A stretch of DNA of 64,000 nt from Streptomyces lavendofoliae (GCF_014649735.1 NZ_BMTP01000010.1:62001-126000), one strand, 5' to 3'. Positions 17,137-25,991 are shown, counted from the first letter of the stretch. Numbers and translations: made by a program. The notes: generated by a model not told the origin, from the letters alone.

Positions 17137-17383
17137 CCAGCCGGCCGACGGCCGCCGTGCCGGAGGAGGTGTACCCCCTGGCCATCGCCATGGGCCCCCC
17201 GCCGGCGCGGCGGACCCGGGCCGCACGGGCGCCGTACAGCACCCGCGCCAGCTGCCCCACGACGTGCGGGGGCCGCACGACCAGCCGCAGGAACCGGCTG
17301 GAGCTGCCCAACTTGTCGCCGCACTCCCGCACCAGCACCGCGTGCTCGGTCGGCAGCCGGTCGCGCGGCGCGGCCTCGTCCAC
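17126..17383 (-). pseudogene. C-terminal remnant of a class I/II PLP aminotransferase
   Basis: An 85-codon frame with about 99% GC at third positions, so it was clearly shaped as coding DNA. Its first half (VLVRECGDKLGSSSRFLRL, then VVRPPHVVGQLARVL) resembles the last small-domain strands of histidinol-phosphate or CobC-type aminotransferases, where the arginine binds the substrate carboxylate. The PLP lysine domain is missing: upstream of the GTG at 17383 the frame loses coding character and no good ribosome binding site is present. I read it as the 3' end of a deleted gene. An independent 85-residue small protein is the alternative. Confidence 0.5.
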
Positions 17384-17453
17384 CTGACCGGGGGCGCGTC
17401 GCCCTCGGGGGGCACTGCGGGTTCCTGGATGTCGCGGGACTGTTCCCCTTCGG

Positions 17454-17469
17454 GCAAGCGACCGCTTAG
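17454..17469. promoter_or_regulatory. AAGCG-AC-CGCTT operator candidate before the acyl-CoA dehydrogenase operon
   Basis: A perfect AAGCG/CGCTT inverted repeat with a 2-bp centre lies in GCAAGCGACCGCTTAG, 56 bp before the first ATG of the operon. Palindromes of this form are typical TetR-family sites in front of actinobacterial fatty-acid and sterol degradation genes. No TetR gene is adjacent, so the regulator would act in trans. Confidence 0.5.
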
Positions 17470-17524
17470 TATGCGGCGAGTGCGACCCAGCGCGGTACTG
17501 CCCGACACCTTGTGGAGGCCCTCG

Positions 17525-18502
17525 ATGCAGGCATGGCGTGTACACCGGAACGGCGAGCCGGGCGAGGTGATGCGGCGCGAAGAGGCGGACCGGCCCACGC
17601 CCGGTGACGGGCAGGTCCTGCTGAAGGTCCGGGCGGCGAACATCAACTTCCCCGACGCGCTGCTCTGCCGGGGCCACTACCAGGTACGGCCGCCGCTGCC
17701 GTTCACGCCCGGGGTGGAGATCTGCGGCGAGACCGAGGACGGCCGGCGTGTGATCGCCACGCCGTCCCTGCCGTACGGCGGGCTCGCCGAGTACGTCGTC
17801 GCCGACGAGGCCGCGGTCCTGCCCGCGCCCGACGCGCTCGACGACGCCGAGGCCGCCGCCCTGCACATCGGCTATCAGACCGGGTGGTTCGGGCTGCACC
17901 GCCGGGCGGCCCTCCAGGAGGGCGAGACGCTCCTCGTCCACGCGGCGGCGGGCGGCGTCGGCAGCGCGGCCGTCCAGCTCGGCAGGGCCGCCGGGGCGAA
18001 GGTCGTCGGGGTCGTCGGCGGCGCCGAGAAGGCCGCCGTCGCGCGTGCCCTCGGCTGCGACGCCGTGATCGACCGGCACGCGGACGACATCGTCGCGGCC
18101 GTCAAGGAGTTCACCGGCGGCCGGGGAGCCGACGTGGTCTACGACCCGGTCGGCGGCGACGCGTACGCCAAGTCCGCCAAGTGCGTGGCCTTCGAGGGCC
18201 GGATCGTGGTCGTCGGATTCGCGAGCGGCGACATCCCGGCGCCCGCCCTCAACCACGCGCTGGTCAAGAACTACTCGATCATGGGCCTGCACTGGGGCCT
18301 GTACGACCGGAAGGACCCCGGGGCGGTCCGCCGCTGCCACGACACCCTCACCGGGTACGCGGCCAAGGGCCTGATCAAGCCGCTGATCAGCGACCGGGTC
18401 GCCTTCGAGGACGCGGCGGCCGCCGTGCAGCGGGTCGCCGACGGCACGACGACGGGCCGGCTCGTCGTCCTCCCGGCCGCCACGGAAGGAACCGCACGAT
18501 GA
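17525..18502 (+). CDS. NADPH:quinone oxidoreductase family (zinc-free MDR)
   Basis: A 325-residue medium-chain dehydrogenase/reductase. The N-terminal GroES-like part carries ANINFPDALLCRGHYQ and FTPGVEICGE. The cofactor motif HAAAGGVGSAAVQL (about 139-152) is that of quinone oxidoreductases and lacks the zinc ligands of alcohol dehydrogenases. Relatives reduce quinones or enoyl substrates with NADPH. ATG at 17525 follows GGAGG. It is the first gene of a three-gene operon, overlapping the next by four bases (ATGA), which links it to acyl-CoA oxidation. Confidence 0.88.
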   Translation: MQAWRVHRNGEPGEVMRREEADRPTPGDGQVLLKVRAANINFPDALLCRGHYQVRPPLPFTPGVEICGETEDGRRVIATPSLPYGGLAEYVVADEAAVLPAPDALDDAEAAALHIGYQTGWFGLHRRAALQEGETLLVHAAAGGVGSAAVQLGRAAGAKVVGVVGGAEKAAVARALGCDAVIDRHADDIVAAVKEFTGGRGADVVYDPVGGDAYAKSAKCVAFEGRIVVVGFASGDIPAPALNHALVKNYSIMGLHWGLYDRKDPGAVRRCHDTLTGYAAKGLIKPLISDRVAFEDAAAAVQRVADGTTTGRLVVLPAATEGTAR

Positions 18503-19680
18503 CCGACGCCACCGAACTGCTCCGCCGGACTCGGGATCTGCTGGCCGCGCACCCGCCCGCCACCACCGGCCGGACCGACTTCCTCAAGGCCCGCTTCGAC
18601 GCCGGCCTGGCCTGGGTCCACTACCCCGAGGGCCTCGGCGGCCTCGACGCGCCGCGCTCCCTCCAGGGCGTCGTGGACACCGCGCTCGCCGAGGCCGGCG
18701 CCCCGGACAACGACCCGCGCCGCATCGGCATCGGCCTCGGCATGGCGGCCCCGACGATCCTCGCGTACGGCACCGAGGAGCAGAAGCGGCGGTTCCTGCG
18801 GCCCCTGTGGGTGGGGGAGGAGGTGTGGTGCCAGTTGTTCAGCGAGCCCGGCGCCGGCTCCGACCTCGCCGCGCTCGGCACCCGCGCCGTCCGGGAGGGG
18901 GACACCTGGGTCGTCAACGGCCAGAAGGTCTGGACGTCCAGCGCGCACGTCGCCCGCTGGGCCATCCTCATCGCCCGCACCGACCCCGACCTCCCCAAAC
19001 ACCGGGGCATCACGTACTTCCTGTGCGACATGACCGACCCCGGCGTGGAGGTCCGGCCGCTGCGCCAGATCACCGGCGAGGCGGAGTTCAACGAGGTCTT
19101 CCTCACCGACGTACGGATCCCCGACGCCCATCGCCTCGGCGAGGTCGGCGACGGCTGGAAGGTCGCCCAGACCACGCTGAACAACGAGCGCGTCGCCATC
19201 GGCGGCGCCCGCATCCCGCGCGAGGGCGGCATGATCGGGCCGGTCTCGCGTACCTGGCGCGAACGCCCCGAGCTGCGCAGTCACGACCTCCACCAGCGCC
19301 TGCTGGACCTGTGGGTGGACGCCGAGGTCGCCCGGCTGACCGGTGAGCGGCTGCGCCAGCAGCTCGTGGCGGGCCAGCCCGGCCCCGAGGGCAGCGGCAT
19401 GAAGCTCGCCTTCGCCCGCCTCAACCAGGCGATCAGCGGCCTGGAGGTGGAGCTCCTCGGCGAGGAGGGTCTGCTCTACGGGGACTGGACGATGCGCCGC
19501 CCCGAGCACGTCGACTTCACCGGCCGCGACGCCGGCTACCGCTACCTGCGCTCCAAGGGCAACTCCATCGAGGGCGGTACGAGCGAAGTGCTCCTGAACA
19601 TCGTCGCGGAGCGCGTCCTCGGACTGCCCTCCGAGCCGCGCAACGACAAGGACGTCGCATGGAAGGACCTGGCGCGATGA
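18499..19680 (+). CDS. Acyl-CoA dehydrogenase, subunit/paralogue 1
   Basis: A 393-residue FAD enzyme of the acyl-CoA dehydrogenase family. It shows the flavin-binding LFSEPGAGSDLA (about 113-124) and WVVNGQKVWTSSA segments, and the C-terminal SIEGGTSEVLLNIVAERVLG stretch. The glutamate in EGGTSE lies where related enzymes place the catalytic base. Start and stop overlap the flanking genes by four bases each, so translational coupling is likely. The next gene encodes a second, shorter dehydrogenase; such pairs in actinobacteria form heterotetramers acting on bulky acyl-CoAs such as sterol side chains. Heteromer formation and substrate are inferred. Confidence 0.88.
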   Translation: MTDATELLRRTRDLLAAHPPATTGRTDFLKARFDAGLAWVHYPEGLGGLDAPRSLQGVVDTALAEAGAPDNDPRRIGIGLGMAAPTILAYGTEEQKRRFLRPLWVGEEVWCQLFSEPGAGSDLAALGTRAVREGDTWVVNGQKVWTSSAHVARWAILIARTDPDLPKHRGITYFLCDMTDPGVEVRPLRQITGEAEFNEVFLTDVRIPDAHRLGEVGDGWKVAQTTLNNERVAIGGARIPREGGMIGPVSRTWRERPELRSHDLHQRLLDLWVDAEVARLTGERLRQQLVAGQPGPEGSGMKLAFARLNQAISGLEVELLGEEGLLYGDWTMRRPEHVDFTGRDAGYRYLRSKGNSIEGGTSEVLLNIVAERVLGLPSEPRNDKDVAWKDLAR

Positions 19681-20735
19681 CCGACCTGCTGTATTCCGAG
19701 GCCGAGGGTGACCTGCGCGCCGCCGTACGGTCCCTGCTGGCCGACCGCGCCGCCCCGGCCGGGCTGACCGGCCGCGTCGAGGACACCGGCGCCCACGACG
19801 CCGCGCTCTGGCAGGCACTCGCAGCCGACATGGGCGCCGCCGGTCTCCTCGTGCCCGAGAAGCTCGGCGGCCAGGGCGCGTCACACCGGGAGGCCGCCGT
19901 CGTGCTGGAGGAGCTCGGCCGCGCGGTGACGCCGGTCCCGTACCTCACCAGCTCCGTCGTCGCGACCGAGACGCTGCTGGCGGCCGGGGTGGGCGAGCTG
20001 GCCGGTGAGCTGGCCGGCGGGCGCAAGGTCGCGGTGCTCGCCGTCCCGCTCTCCGCCGGGCCCGGCCACGATCCCACGGCCACGGCCACGGTCACCGGCG
20101 TCGCCGACGCCGCCCGCGCCGACGTCCTGCTCGTGGTGCGCCCCGACGGGCTGTACGCGGTCGACGCCGCCGACGCGACGATCGTGCCGCAGACCCCGCT
20201 GGACCTGACCCGCCCGCTCGCCGCCGTGACCGCCGACGGCGGCGGAACCCGGCTCGCCGACGCCGGCACCGCCCGCGCGGCGGTGCGCCGGGGCCTGCTC
20301 GCCGGTGCCGGACTGCTCGCCTCCGAGCAGCTGGGGGTGGCCGAGTGGTGCCTGGAGGAGACGGTCCGGCACACCCGCGAGCGCCATCAGTTCAACCGGC
20401 CGGTCGGCTCGTTCCAGTCGCTCAAGCACCGGATGGCACAGCTCTGGCTGGAGGTGGTCAACGCCCGCGCCGCCGCGCGGAACGCGGCCGACGCGCTCGC
20501 CACCGGCAGCCCCGAGGCGCCGCTGGCCGTGGCCGTCGCGCAGGTGTACTGCTCGCGCGTCGCGGTGCACGCGGCCGAGGAGTGCGTCCAGCTGCACGGC
20601 GGGATCGGCATGACCTGGGAACACCCGGCCCACCTCTATCTGAAGCGGGCGAAGTCGGACCAGATCGCCCTCGGCTCGGCGGGGCAGCACAAGCGCGCCC
20701 TCGCCGACCTGGTCGATCTCCCCGCTCCGGCCTGA
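19677..20735 (+). CDS. Acyl-CoA dehydrogenase, subunit/paralogue 2
   Basis: A 352-residue acyl-CoA dehydrogenase-like protein. The N-terminal helical domain (MTDLLYSEAEGDLRAAV) and the C-terminal QLHGGIGMTWEHPAHLYLKRA motif are clear. The middle beta-domain is short and divergent. The EGGTSE-type base motif of its partner is absent, as in the second chain of heterotetrameric FadE pairs, where this subunit supports FAD binding. It overlaps the upstream dehydrogenase by four bases and is the last gene of the operon; about 105 bp separate it from the ABC transporter operon. Confidence 0.85.
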   Translation: MTDLLYSEAEGDLRAAVRSLLADRAAPAGLTGRVEDTGAHDAALWQALAADMGAAGLLVPEKLGGQGASHREAAVVLEELGRAVTPVPYLTSSVVATETLLAAGVGELAGELAGGRKVAVLAVPLSAGPGHDPTATATVTGVADAARADVLLVVRPDGLYAVDAADATIVPQTPLDLTRPLAAVTADGGGTRLADAGTARAAVRRGLLAGAGLLASEQLGVAEWCLEETVRHTRERHQFNRPVGSFQSLKHRMAQLWLEVVNARAAARNAADALATGSPEAPLAVAVAQVYCSRVAVHAAEECVQLHGGIGMTWEHPAHLYLKRAKSDQIALGSAGQHKRALADLVDLPAPA

Positions 20736-20782
20736 TCGGGTAAGGACCGCAAGAGGCGCCCACCCCTCTACATGCTGTTTAA

Positions 20783-20797
20783 TGCGAACCGTTCGCA
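20783..20797. promoter_or_regulatory. Perfect palindrome TGCGAA-CCG-TTCGCA before the ABC transporter operon
   Basis: A perfect 6-bp inverted repeat with a 3-bp centre lies 43 bp before the first ATG. A second, outer pair (TGCTGTT on the left at 20774, AACAGCA on the right) brackets it asymmetrically. The position fits an operator overlapping the promoter. The TGnnAACCGTTnnCA shape resembles Fur-family metal boxes, but TetR or LacI regulators remain equally possible. Confidence 0.5.
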
Positions 20798-20840
20798 ACA
20801 GCAGCTGATCTTCACCAGTTCGACCGAGGGGTGTGGAACC

Positions 20841-22514
20841 ATGTCCGCCCGATCCATACGCGGCATGGCCGCCGCCACGCTGGCCACCACCCTGGCCATC
20901 ACCGCGGCGGCCTGCTCGAATCCCGTGGCCACCACGACCTGCTCCGCCGGGGACAGCGCGGTCGTCGGCATCGCGTACGAGCCCGAGTCGCTCAGCCCGC
21001 TCCTCGGGTACGGCAAGGACGGCAACTCCAAGATCTTCGACGGGCTGCTCGCCTTCGACGGCGACATGAGGCTGAAGCCCGCCCTCGCCGTCGAGCTGCC
21101 GCGGGTGAGCCCCGACGGCCTGACGTACACGTACCGGCTTCGCAAGGGCGTGAAGTTCAGCGACGGCAAGCCCTTCACGGCCAAGGACGTCGTCTTCACC
21201 TACCGCACCATCCTCGACAAGAGGACGAACAACGCCTCCAAGACCGAGCTGGAGGCCCTCAAGGACGTGCGGGCCGCCGGCGACGACACCGTCGTCTTCA
21301 CCCTCAAGTACCCCTACGCGCCCTTCGCCGAGCGCACCGTCCTCGGCATCGCGCCCGAGCACGTGGCGGGGAAGCAGGACGTCAACAGCGGCCCCTTCAC
21401 CACGCGGCCCATCGGCACCGGACCGTACGTCCTCACCGACTGGTCCAGGGGCGAGAAGATCGCCTTCAAGGCCAACCCCGGCTACTGGGGCGGCGCGCCC
21501 AAGGTGAAGAAGTTCACCATGGCGATCATCAAGGACGACGACGTCCGCGCCACCCGCCTGCGCTCCGGCGACCTCGACGGTGCGATCCTGCCCCCCAACC
21601 TCGCCAAGGGCTTCAAGGGGGACCGCGCCAGAAGGACCTTCGAGGCCACGAGCTACGACTACCGCCTGGTGACCCTCCCCACCCACAACCCGGTCACCGG
21701 CGACACCGCGGTCCGCCGCGCCCTCGACGTCGCCGTCGACCGCCGGGCCATGGTCGACCGGATCCTCGAAGGCGCCGGGAAGCCCGCCTACGGCCCGGTG
21801 CCCACCGACAGCGAGTGGTTCACCCGGGGCACCGAGCGCGCCCACGACCTCGCCGCGGCCGAGAAGATCCTCGACGGCGCCGGCTGGAAGCCCGGCCCCG
21901 ACGGCATCCGTGTCAAGGACGGCGTCCGCGCCGCCTTCCCGCTCTGGTACCTCTCCGGCGACAAGCTCCGCCAGGAGCACGCCCTCGCCTACGCCTCCGA
22001 CGCCAAGAAGGCCGGCATCGACATCAGGACCCAGGCCGGCACCTGGGAGGTCATCGAGCCCCGGATGAAGCACGACGCCGTCCTCGCCGGCGGCGGCTCG
22101 CCGGGAGACCCCGACTTCGACCAGTACCTGCTCCTCAAGTCCTCCCTCGGCGGCGACGGGTTCAACAACATGGGGTGGTACGACAACCCCGCCGTCGACA
22201 AGGCCCTCGACGAGGGCCGCAGGACCGACGACAAGGCCGCCCGCAAGGCCGCCTACGACACCGTCCAGCGCGAACTGGTCAAGAACCCCGGCTACACCTT
22301 CCTGACCCACATCGACCACCTGTACGTGGTGAACGACGCGTGGGACGGCATGTCCACCCAGGTCGAGCCGCACGACCACGGCCTCGCCTCCGGCCCCTGG
22401 TGGAACGTCGAGAACTGGATCCCCAAGAGCACCAAGGGCACGCAGAACACCAAGGACACTGACGGCACCAAGGGCACCAGCAGCACCAAGGGCACCGAGG
22501 GCGCGGAGAAGTGA
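20841..22514 (+). CDS. ABC transporter substrate-binding protein, family 5 (Opp/Nik type)
   Basis: A 557-residue lipoprotein-like solute-binding protein. A signal peptide ends in TAAAC with Cys25 as the probable lipid anchor; the lipobox is weak. The mature chain has family 5 landmarks: PLLGYGKDGNSKIFDGLL, KFSDGKPFTAKDVVFTYR and GTGPYVLTDWSRGEKI. Family 5 proteins bind peptides, nickel chelates or opines. The last 30 or so residues are an unusual Lys-Gly-Thr-rich tail built of degenerate KGT/KDT repeats, absent from relatives I know. ATG at 20841 follows GAGGGG. It is first of five co-transcribed transporter genes, overlapping the next start by four bases. Confidence 0.88.
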   Translation: MSARSIRGMAAATLATTLAITAAACSNPVATTTCSAGDSAVVGIAYEPESLSPLLGYGKDGNSKIFDGLLAFDGDMRLKPALAVELPRVSPDGLTYTYRLRKGVKFSDGKPFTAKDVVFTYRTILDKRTNNASKTELEALKDVRAAGDDTVVFTLKYPYAPFAERTVLGIAPEHVAGKQDVNSGPFTTRPIGTGPYVLTDWSRGEKIAFKANPGYWGGAPKVKKFTMAIIKDDDVRATRLRSGDLDGAILPPNLAKGFKGDRARRTFEATSYDYRLVTLPTHNPVTGDTAVRRALDVAVDRRAMVDRILEGAGKPAYGPVPTDSEWFTRGTERAHDLAAAEKILDGAGWKPGPDGIRVKDGVRAAFPLWYLSGDKLRQEHALAYASDAKKAGIDIRTQAGTWEVIEPRMKHDAVLAGGGSPGDPDFDQYLLLKSSLGGDGFNNMGWYDNPAVDKALDEGRRTDDKAARKAAYDTVQRELVKNPGYTFLTHIDHLYVVNDAWDGMSTQVEPHDHGLASGPWWNVENWIPKSTKGTQNTKDTDGTKGTSSTKGTEGAEK

Positions 22515-23518
22515 CCGTCAAGCACACCGGCCGGCGCCTTCCCTGGGCGGCGATGGCCCGGATGGCGGGGCGGCGCGCCCTGCTCGCCGTCCCCGTCCTC
22601 CTCCTGGTGACCTTCGCGGTCTTCGCCGTCGCCGCCGCCTCGCCGTTCGACCCCGTCAAGGCGTACGCCGGCACCGCCGGACTCACCGCCTCCCAGGAGA
22701 ACCTCGACCAGCTGCGCGCCAACCTCGGCGTCGACCAGCCCCTCGTGACCCGCTGGTGGAACTGGCTCACCTCCGCCCTCACCGGCGACCTCGGCAACTC
22801 CGGCGTCATGCGCCAGCCCGTCGCCGACGTCATCGGCGAACGCGTCGGCTGGTCGGCCCTCCTGGCCGCCGCCGCCTTCGCCGTCGCGATCCTGCTCGGC
22901 ACCGCGCTGGGCGTCCTGGCCGCCCGCCGCCCGGGCGGGTGGCTCGACCGGTGCGCCGGCTCCGCCGCGTACACCCTGGAAGCCGCCCCCGCCTTCTGGC
23001 TCGGGCTCCTCGCCATCTGGTTCTTCGCCCTGGAGCTGGACGTCCTCCCGGCCGGCGGGCTCACCGACACCGCCAGCGAGACGGTCACCCCCGGCCAGGT
23101 GGCCTCCCACCTGGTCCTGCCCGCGCTCGTGCTCGGCGTCTCGCAGTTGCCCTGGTTCTTCCTGTACGTCCGCCAGGGCGTCGCCGACGCCCTCGACGAG
23201 GACCCCGTACGCGGCGCACGCGCGCGTGGCCTGAACGAACGCACCGTCCTCCTCGGGCACGCCCTGCGCTCCGGCATGCTGCCCATGCTCACGCTCATCG
23301 GCTCGCGCGTACCCGAGCTGATCACGGGCGCCCTGCTCGTCGAGTCCGTCTTCAGCTGGCCCGGCATCGCGGCCGCGACCGTACAGGCCGCCACCTCCGT
23401 CGACTTCCCCCTGCTCGCCGCGCTCACCGTGCTCGCCACGGCGGCGGTGCTGCTCGGCAACCTCCTGTCCGACCTGCTGTACGGACTCGCCGACCCGAGG
23501 GTGGGCTTCGATGGCTGA
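22511..23518 (+). CDS. ABC transporter permease (OppB/DppB type)
   Basis: A 335-residue inner-membrane permease with about six transmembrane segments. It starts with the long N-terminal periplasmic loop typical of DppB proteins (PFDPVKAYAGTAGLT ... LGVDQPLVTRWWNW). The coupling-loop motif DALDEDPVRGARARGLNERTV meets the ATPases. It overlaps both neighbours by a few bases, so the operon is tightly coupled. Confidence 0.9.
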   Translation: MTVKHTGRRLPWAAMARMAGRRALLAVPVLLLVTFAVFAVAAASPFDPVKAYAGTAGLTASQENLDQLRANLGVDQPLVTRWWNWLTSALTGDLGNSGVMRQPVADVIGERVGWSALLAAAAFAVAILLGTALGVLAARRPGGWLDRCAGSAAYTLEAAPAFWLGLLAIWFFALELDVLPAGGLTDTASETVTPGQVASHLVLPALVLGVSQLPWFFLYVRQGVADALDEDPVRGARARGLNERTVLLGHALRSGMLPMLTLIGSRVPELITGALLVESVFSWPGIAAATVQAATSVDFPLLAALTVLATAAVLLGNLLSDLLYGLADPRVGFDG

Positions 23519-24377
23519 CGTCGTCTGGCGCTCCCACGGGCGCACCCGCCGCTCCACCCGCACCGTGCGGGTGACCGTCTCCGCCGTCATCACCGGCGCC
23601 GTCGTCCTGGCCGTGCTGCTCGTACCGCCACTGGTCCGGCTCGACCAGCAGGCCGTCGACCTGGCGCTGAAGCTGCGGCCCCCGTCCTTCGAGCACCCCT
23701 TCGGCACCGACGACGTCGGCCGCGACCTGCTGCTGCGCTGCGTCTACGGGCTGCGCGTCTCGCTCCTCGTGGGTGTCGTCGCGGCCCTCGTCGCCACCGT
23801 CATCGGCACGGCCGTGGGCGCGGCCGCCGCCGCGTTCGGCGGCTGGACCGACCGGCTCGTGATGCGGCTCGTCGACACCTTCTCGTCCGTACCGCACCTG
23901 CTGCTCGGCATCTTCGTCGTGGCGATGTTCCGTCCGGGCGTATGGCCGGTCATCGTGTCCGTGGCACTTACGCACTGGCTGTCCACCGCCCGGATCGTCC
24001 GCTCCGAAGTGCTGTCGCTGCGCTCCCGCCCCTACGTCGACGCGGCGATCTCCGGCGGCGCGTCCCGGTGGCGGGTCACGGTCCGCCACCTGCTCCCCGC
24101 GGTGCTGCCGCAGGCCGGCCTGGCGGCGGTCCTCATGGTGCCGCACGCCATGTGGCACGAGTCGGCGCTCTCCTTCCTCGGCCTCGGGCTCCCGGCCCAC
24201 CAGGCCAGCCTGGGCAACCTGGTGCAGACCGCACGCGGCTCGCTGCTCGCCGGCGACTGGTGGCCGACGCTCTTCCCGGGCCTCTTCCTGATCGTCCCGA
24301 CGCTCGCCGTCGCGGGCCTCGCCGGCGCCTGGCGGGAACGGATCAACCCGCGCCGCCGATCGGAGCTCATGCTGTGA
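23511..24377 (+). CDS. ABC transporter permease (OppC/DppC type)
   Basis: A 288-residue inner-membrane permease. It has the OppC opening PFGTDDVGRDLLLRCVYGLRVSL, then transmembrane segments and the EAA loop (RSEVLSLRSRPYVDAAISGGAS). It pairs with the preceding OppB-type subunit to form the channel. The start overlaps the preceding gene by eight bases and the stop overlaps the GTG of the first ATPase by four. Confidence 0.9.
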   Translation: MADVVWRSHGRTRRSTRTVRVTVSAVITGAVVLAVLLVPPLVRLDQQAVDLALKLRPPSFEHPFGTDDVGRDLLLRCVYGLRVSLLVGVVAALVATVIGTAVGAAAAAFGGWTDRLVMRLVDTFSSVPHLLLGIFVVAMFRPGVWPVIVSVALTHWLSTARIVRSEVLSLRSRPYVDAAISGGASRWRVTVRHLLPAVLPQAGLAAVLMVPHAMWHESALSFLGLGLPAHQASLGNLVQTARGSLLAGDWWPTLFPGLFLIVPTLAVAGLAGAWRERINPRRRSELML

Positions 24378-25336
24378 CGCCCGTCCTGTCCGTCAGGGAC
24401 CTCTCGGTACGCTTCCGCATGCGCGGCGGCCGCCACGTCGCCGCCGTCGACGCCGCGAGCTTCGACCTCGCGGCGGGGGAGTGCCTGGCGCTCGTCGGCG
24501 AGAGCGGCTGCGGCAAGTCCGTCCTCGCCTCCGCGCTGCTCGGCCTCCTGCCCGGCAACGCCCTCACCGCCGGCACGGCGGTGATCGACGGCACCGACCT
24601 TCTCGCCGCCGACGAGCGCACCCTCGCCCGGACGGTGCGCGGCCGCCGCGTCGGCCTGGTCCCGCAGTCCCCGGCCGCCCACCTCACCCCCGTACGCACC
24701 GTGCGCGCCCACCTGGAGGAGACGCTGCGCGCACTCACCGGCACGCCCCGGCGGGAGCTGCGCGCGGCGGTGGCCGAGGCGGCGGAACGCGCCGCCTTCC
24801 CGCCCGGCCTGCTCGACCACTACCCGCACGAGCTGTCCGGCGGCCAGGCTCAGCGCGCCGCCACCGCCCTCGCGCTCATCGGCGACGCCCCGCTCCTGCT
24901 CGCCGACGAACCGACCACCGGCCTCGACCGTGACCTCGTCGACCGCACCGTCGACGAACTGCGCCGCCACGCCGACGACGGCCGGGCCCTCCTGCTGATC
25001 ACCCACGACCTGGCCGCCGCCCGGCGCGTCGCCGACCGGGTCGCCGTGATGTACGCGGGACGGATCGTCGAGCTCTCCGACGCCGGCCGCTTCTTCGGCG
25101 ACCCGGGCCCGCGGCACCCCTACGCCCGCGGTCTGCTCGCCGCCCTGCCGGAGCGGGACTTCACCCCGATCCCGGGCATGCCCCCCGAGCTGAGCGCCCT
25201 GCCCGACGGCTGCGCCTTCGCCGCGCGCTGCCACCGGGCCGACGACGCCTGCCGGGCGGTGCCGCGCATGGCCGGCGGCGTCGCGTGCCACCACAGCGGC
25301 GAGGAGCACCACAGCGAGGAGCCGGTCCGTGCTTGA
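24374..25336 (+). CDS. ABC transporter ATPase (OppD/DppD type)
   Basis: A 320-residue ATPase. Walker A GESGCGKS (about 41-48), signature LSGGQAQR, Walker B LLLADEPTTGLD and H-loop LITHD are all intact. The C-terminal oligopeptide-transport extension has the Cys-rich CAFAARCHRADDAC segment, which in DppD-type ATPases can hold an iron-sulfur cluster. GTG at 24374 overlaps the permease stop. Confidence 0.9.
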   Translation: MTPVLSVRDLSVRFRMRGGRHVAAVDAASFDLAAGECLALVGESGCGKSVLASALLGLLPGNALTAGTAVIDGTDLLAADERTLARTVRGRRVGLVPQSPAAHLTPVRTVRAHLEETLRALTGTPRRELRAAVAEAAERAAFPPGLLDHYPHELSGGQAQRAATALALIGDAPLLLADEPTTGLDRDLVDRTVDELRRHADDGRALLLITHDLAAARRVADRVAVMYAGRIVELSDAGRFFGDPGPRHPYARGLLAALPERDFTPIPGMPPELSALPDGCAFAARCHRADDACRAVPRMAGGVACHHSGEEHHSEEPVRA

Positions 25337-25991
25337 ACTCCACGCCATCACCGCCGGGTACGACCCCCGCGCCCCCGTCTTCCACGGCGCCTCGCTGACC
25401 ATCGCCCCCGGCGAGGCCGTCGGGCTGCTCGGCCCCAGCGGCTGCGGCAAGTCGACCCTCGCCCGGGTCGCCGCCCTGCTGCACCGGCCCGACGCCGGCC
25501 GGGTCGTCGTGGACGGCACGGAGGTACGCCGCTGGCGCCACCGCGCCCCACGGGAACTGCGCACCGCCATCGGTGTCGTGTTCCAGCAGCCGAGGACGTC
25601 CGCCGACCCGCGGCTGCGGCTGCGCGACCTGATCGCCGAACCCCTGCGGGCCACCGGCCGCGGCGACCTGGCCGCCGGCCGGGTCGCGGAACTGGCCGCG
25701 GCGGTCGGCCTCACCGACGACCTGCTGGGCCGCCGCCCCCACGAGGTCAGCGACGGGCAGCTCCAGCGCGCCTGCCTGGCCCGCGCCCTGGTGCTGCGCC
25801 CGCGCTGGCTGGTCTGCGACGAGATGACCGCGATGCTCGACGCCTCGACGACCGCGGCCCTGGTCGCCGTGGTCGAGGCGTACCGCCGCGAGCGGGGTGC
25901 CGGGCTGCTCGTCGTCGGCCATGACCGCGTCCTGCTGGAGCGCTGGTGCGACCGGACGGAGGAGTGGGCCGACCGCGTTCGCACACCCTGA
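25329..25991 (+). CDS. ABC transporter ATPase (OppF/DppF type), short
   Basis: A 220-residue ATPase, shorter than usual OppF (about 320) because the C-terminal extension is missing. Walker A GPSGCGKS and Walker B WLVCDEMTAMLD are present. The signature reads VSDGQLQR rather than LSGGQ, and the H-loop VVGHD is kept. Together with the preceding full ATPase it would form an asymmetric heterodimer with one canonical site. It is the last gene of the operon; a strong hairpin follows. Confidence 0.87.
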   Translation: MLELHAITAGYDPRAPVFHGASLTIAPGEAVGLLGPSGCGKSTLARVAALLHRPDAGRVVVDGTEVRRWRHRAPRELRTAIGVVFQQPRTSADPRLRLRDLIAEPLRATGRGDLAAGRVAELAAAVGLTDDLLGRRPHEVSDGQLQRACLARALVLRPRWLVCDEMTAMLDASTTAALVAVVEAYRRERGAGLLVVGHDRVLLERWCDRTEEWADRVRTP

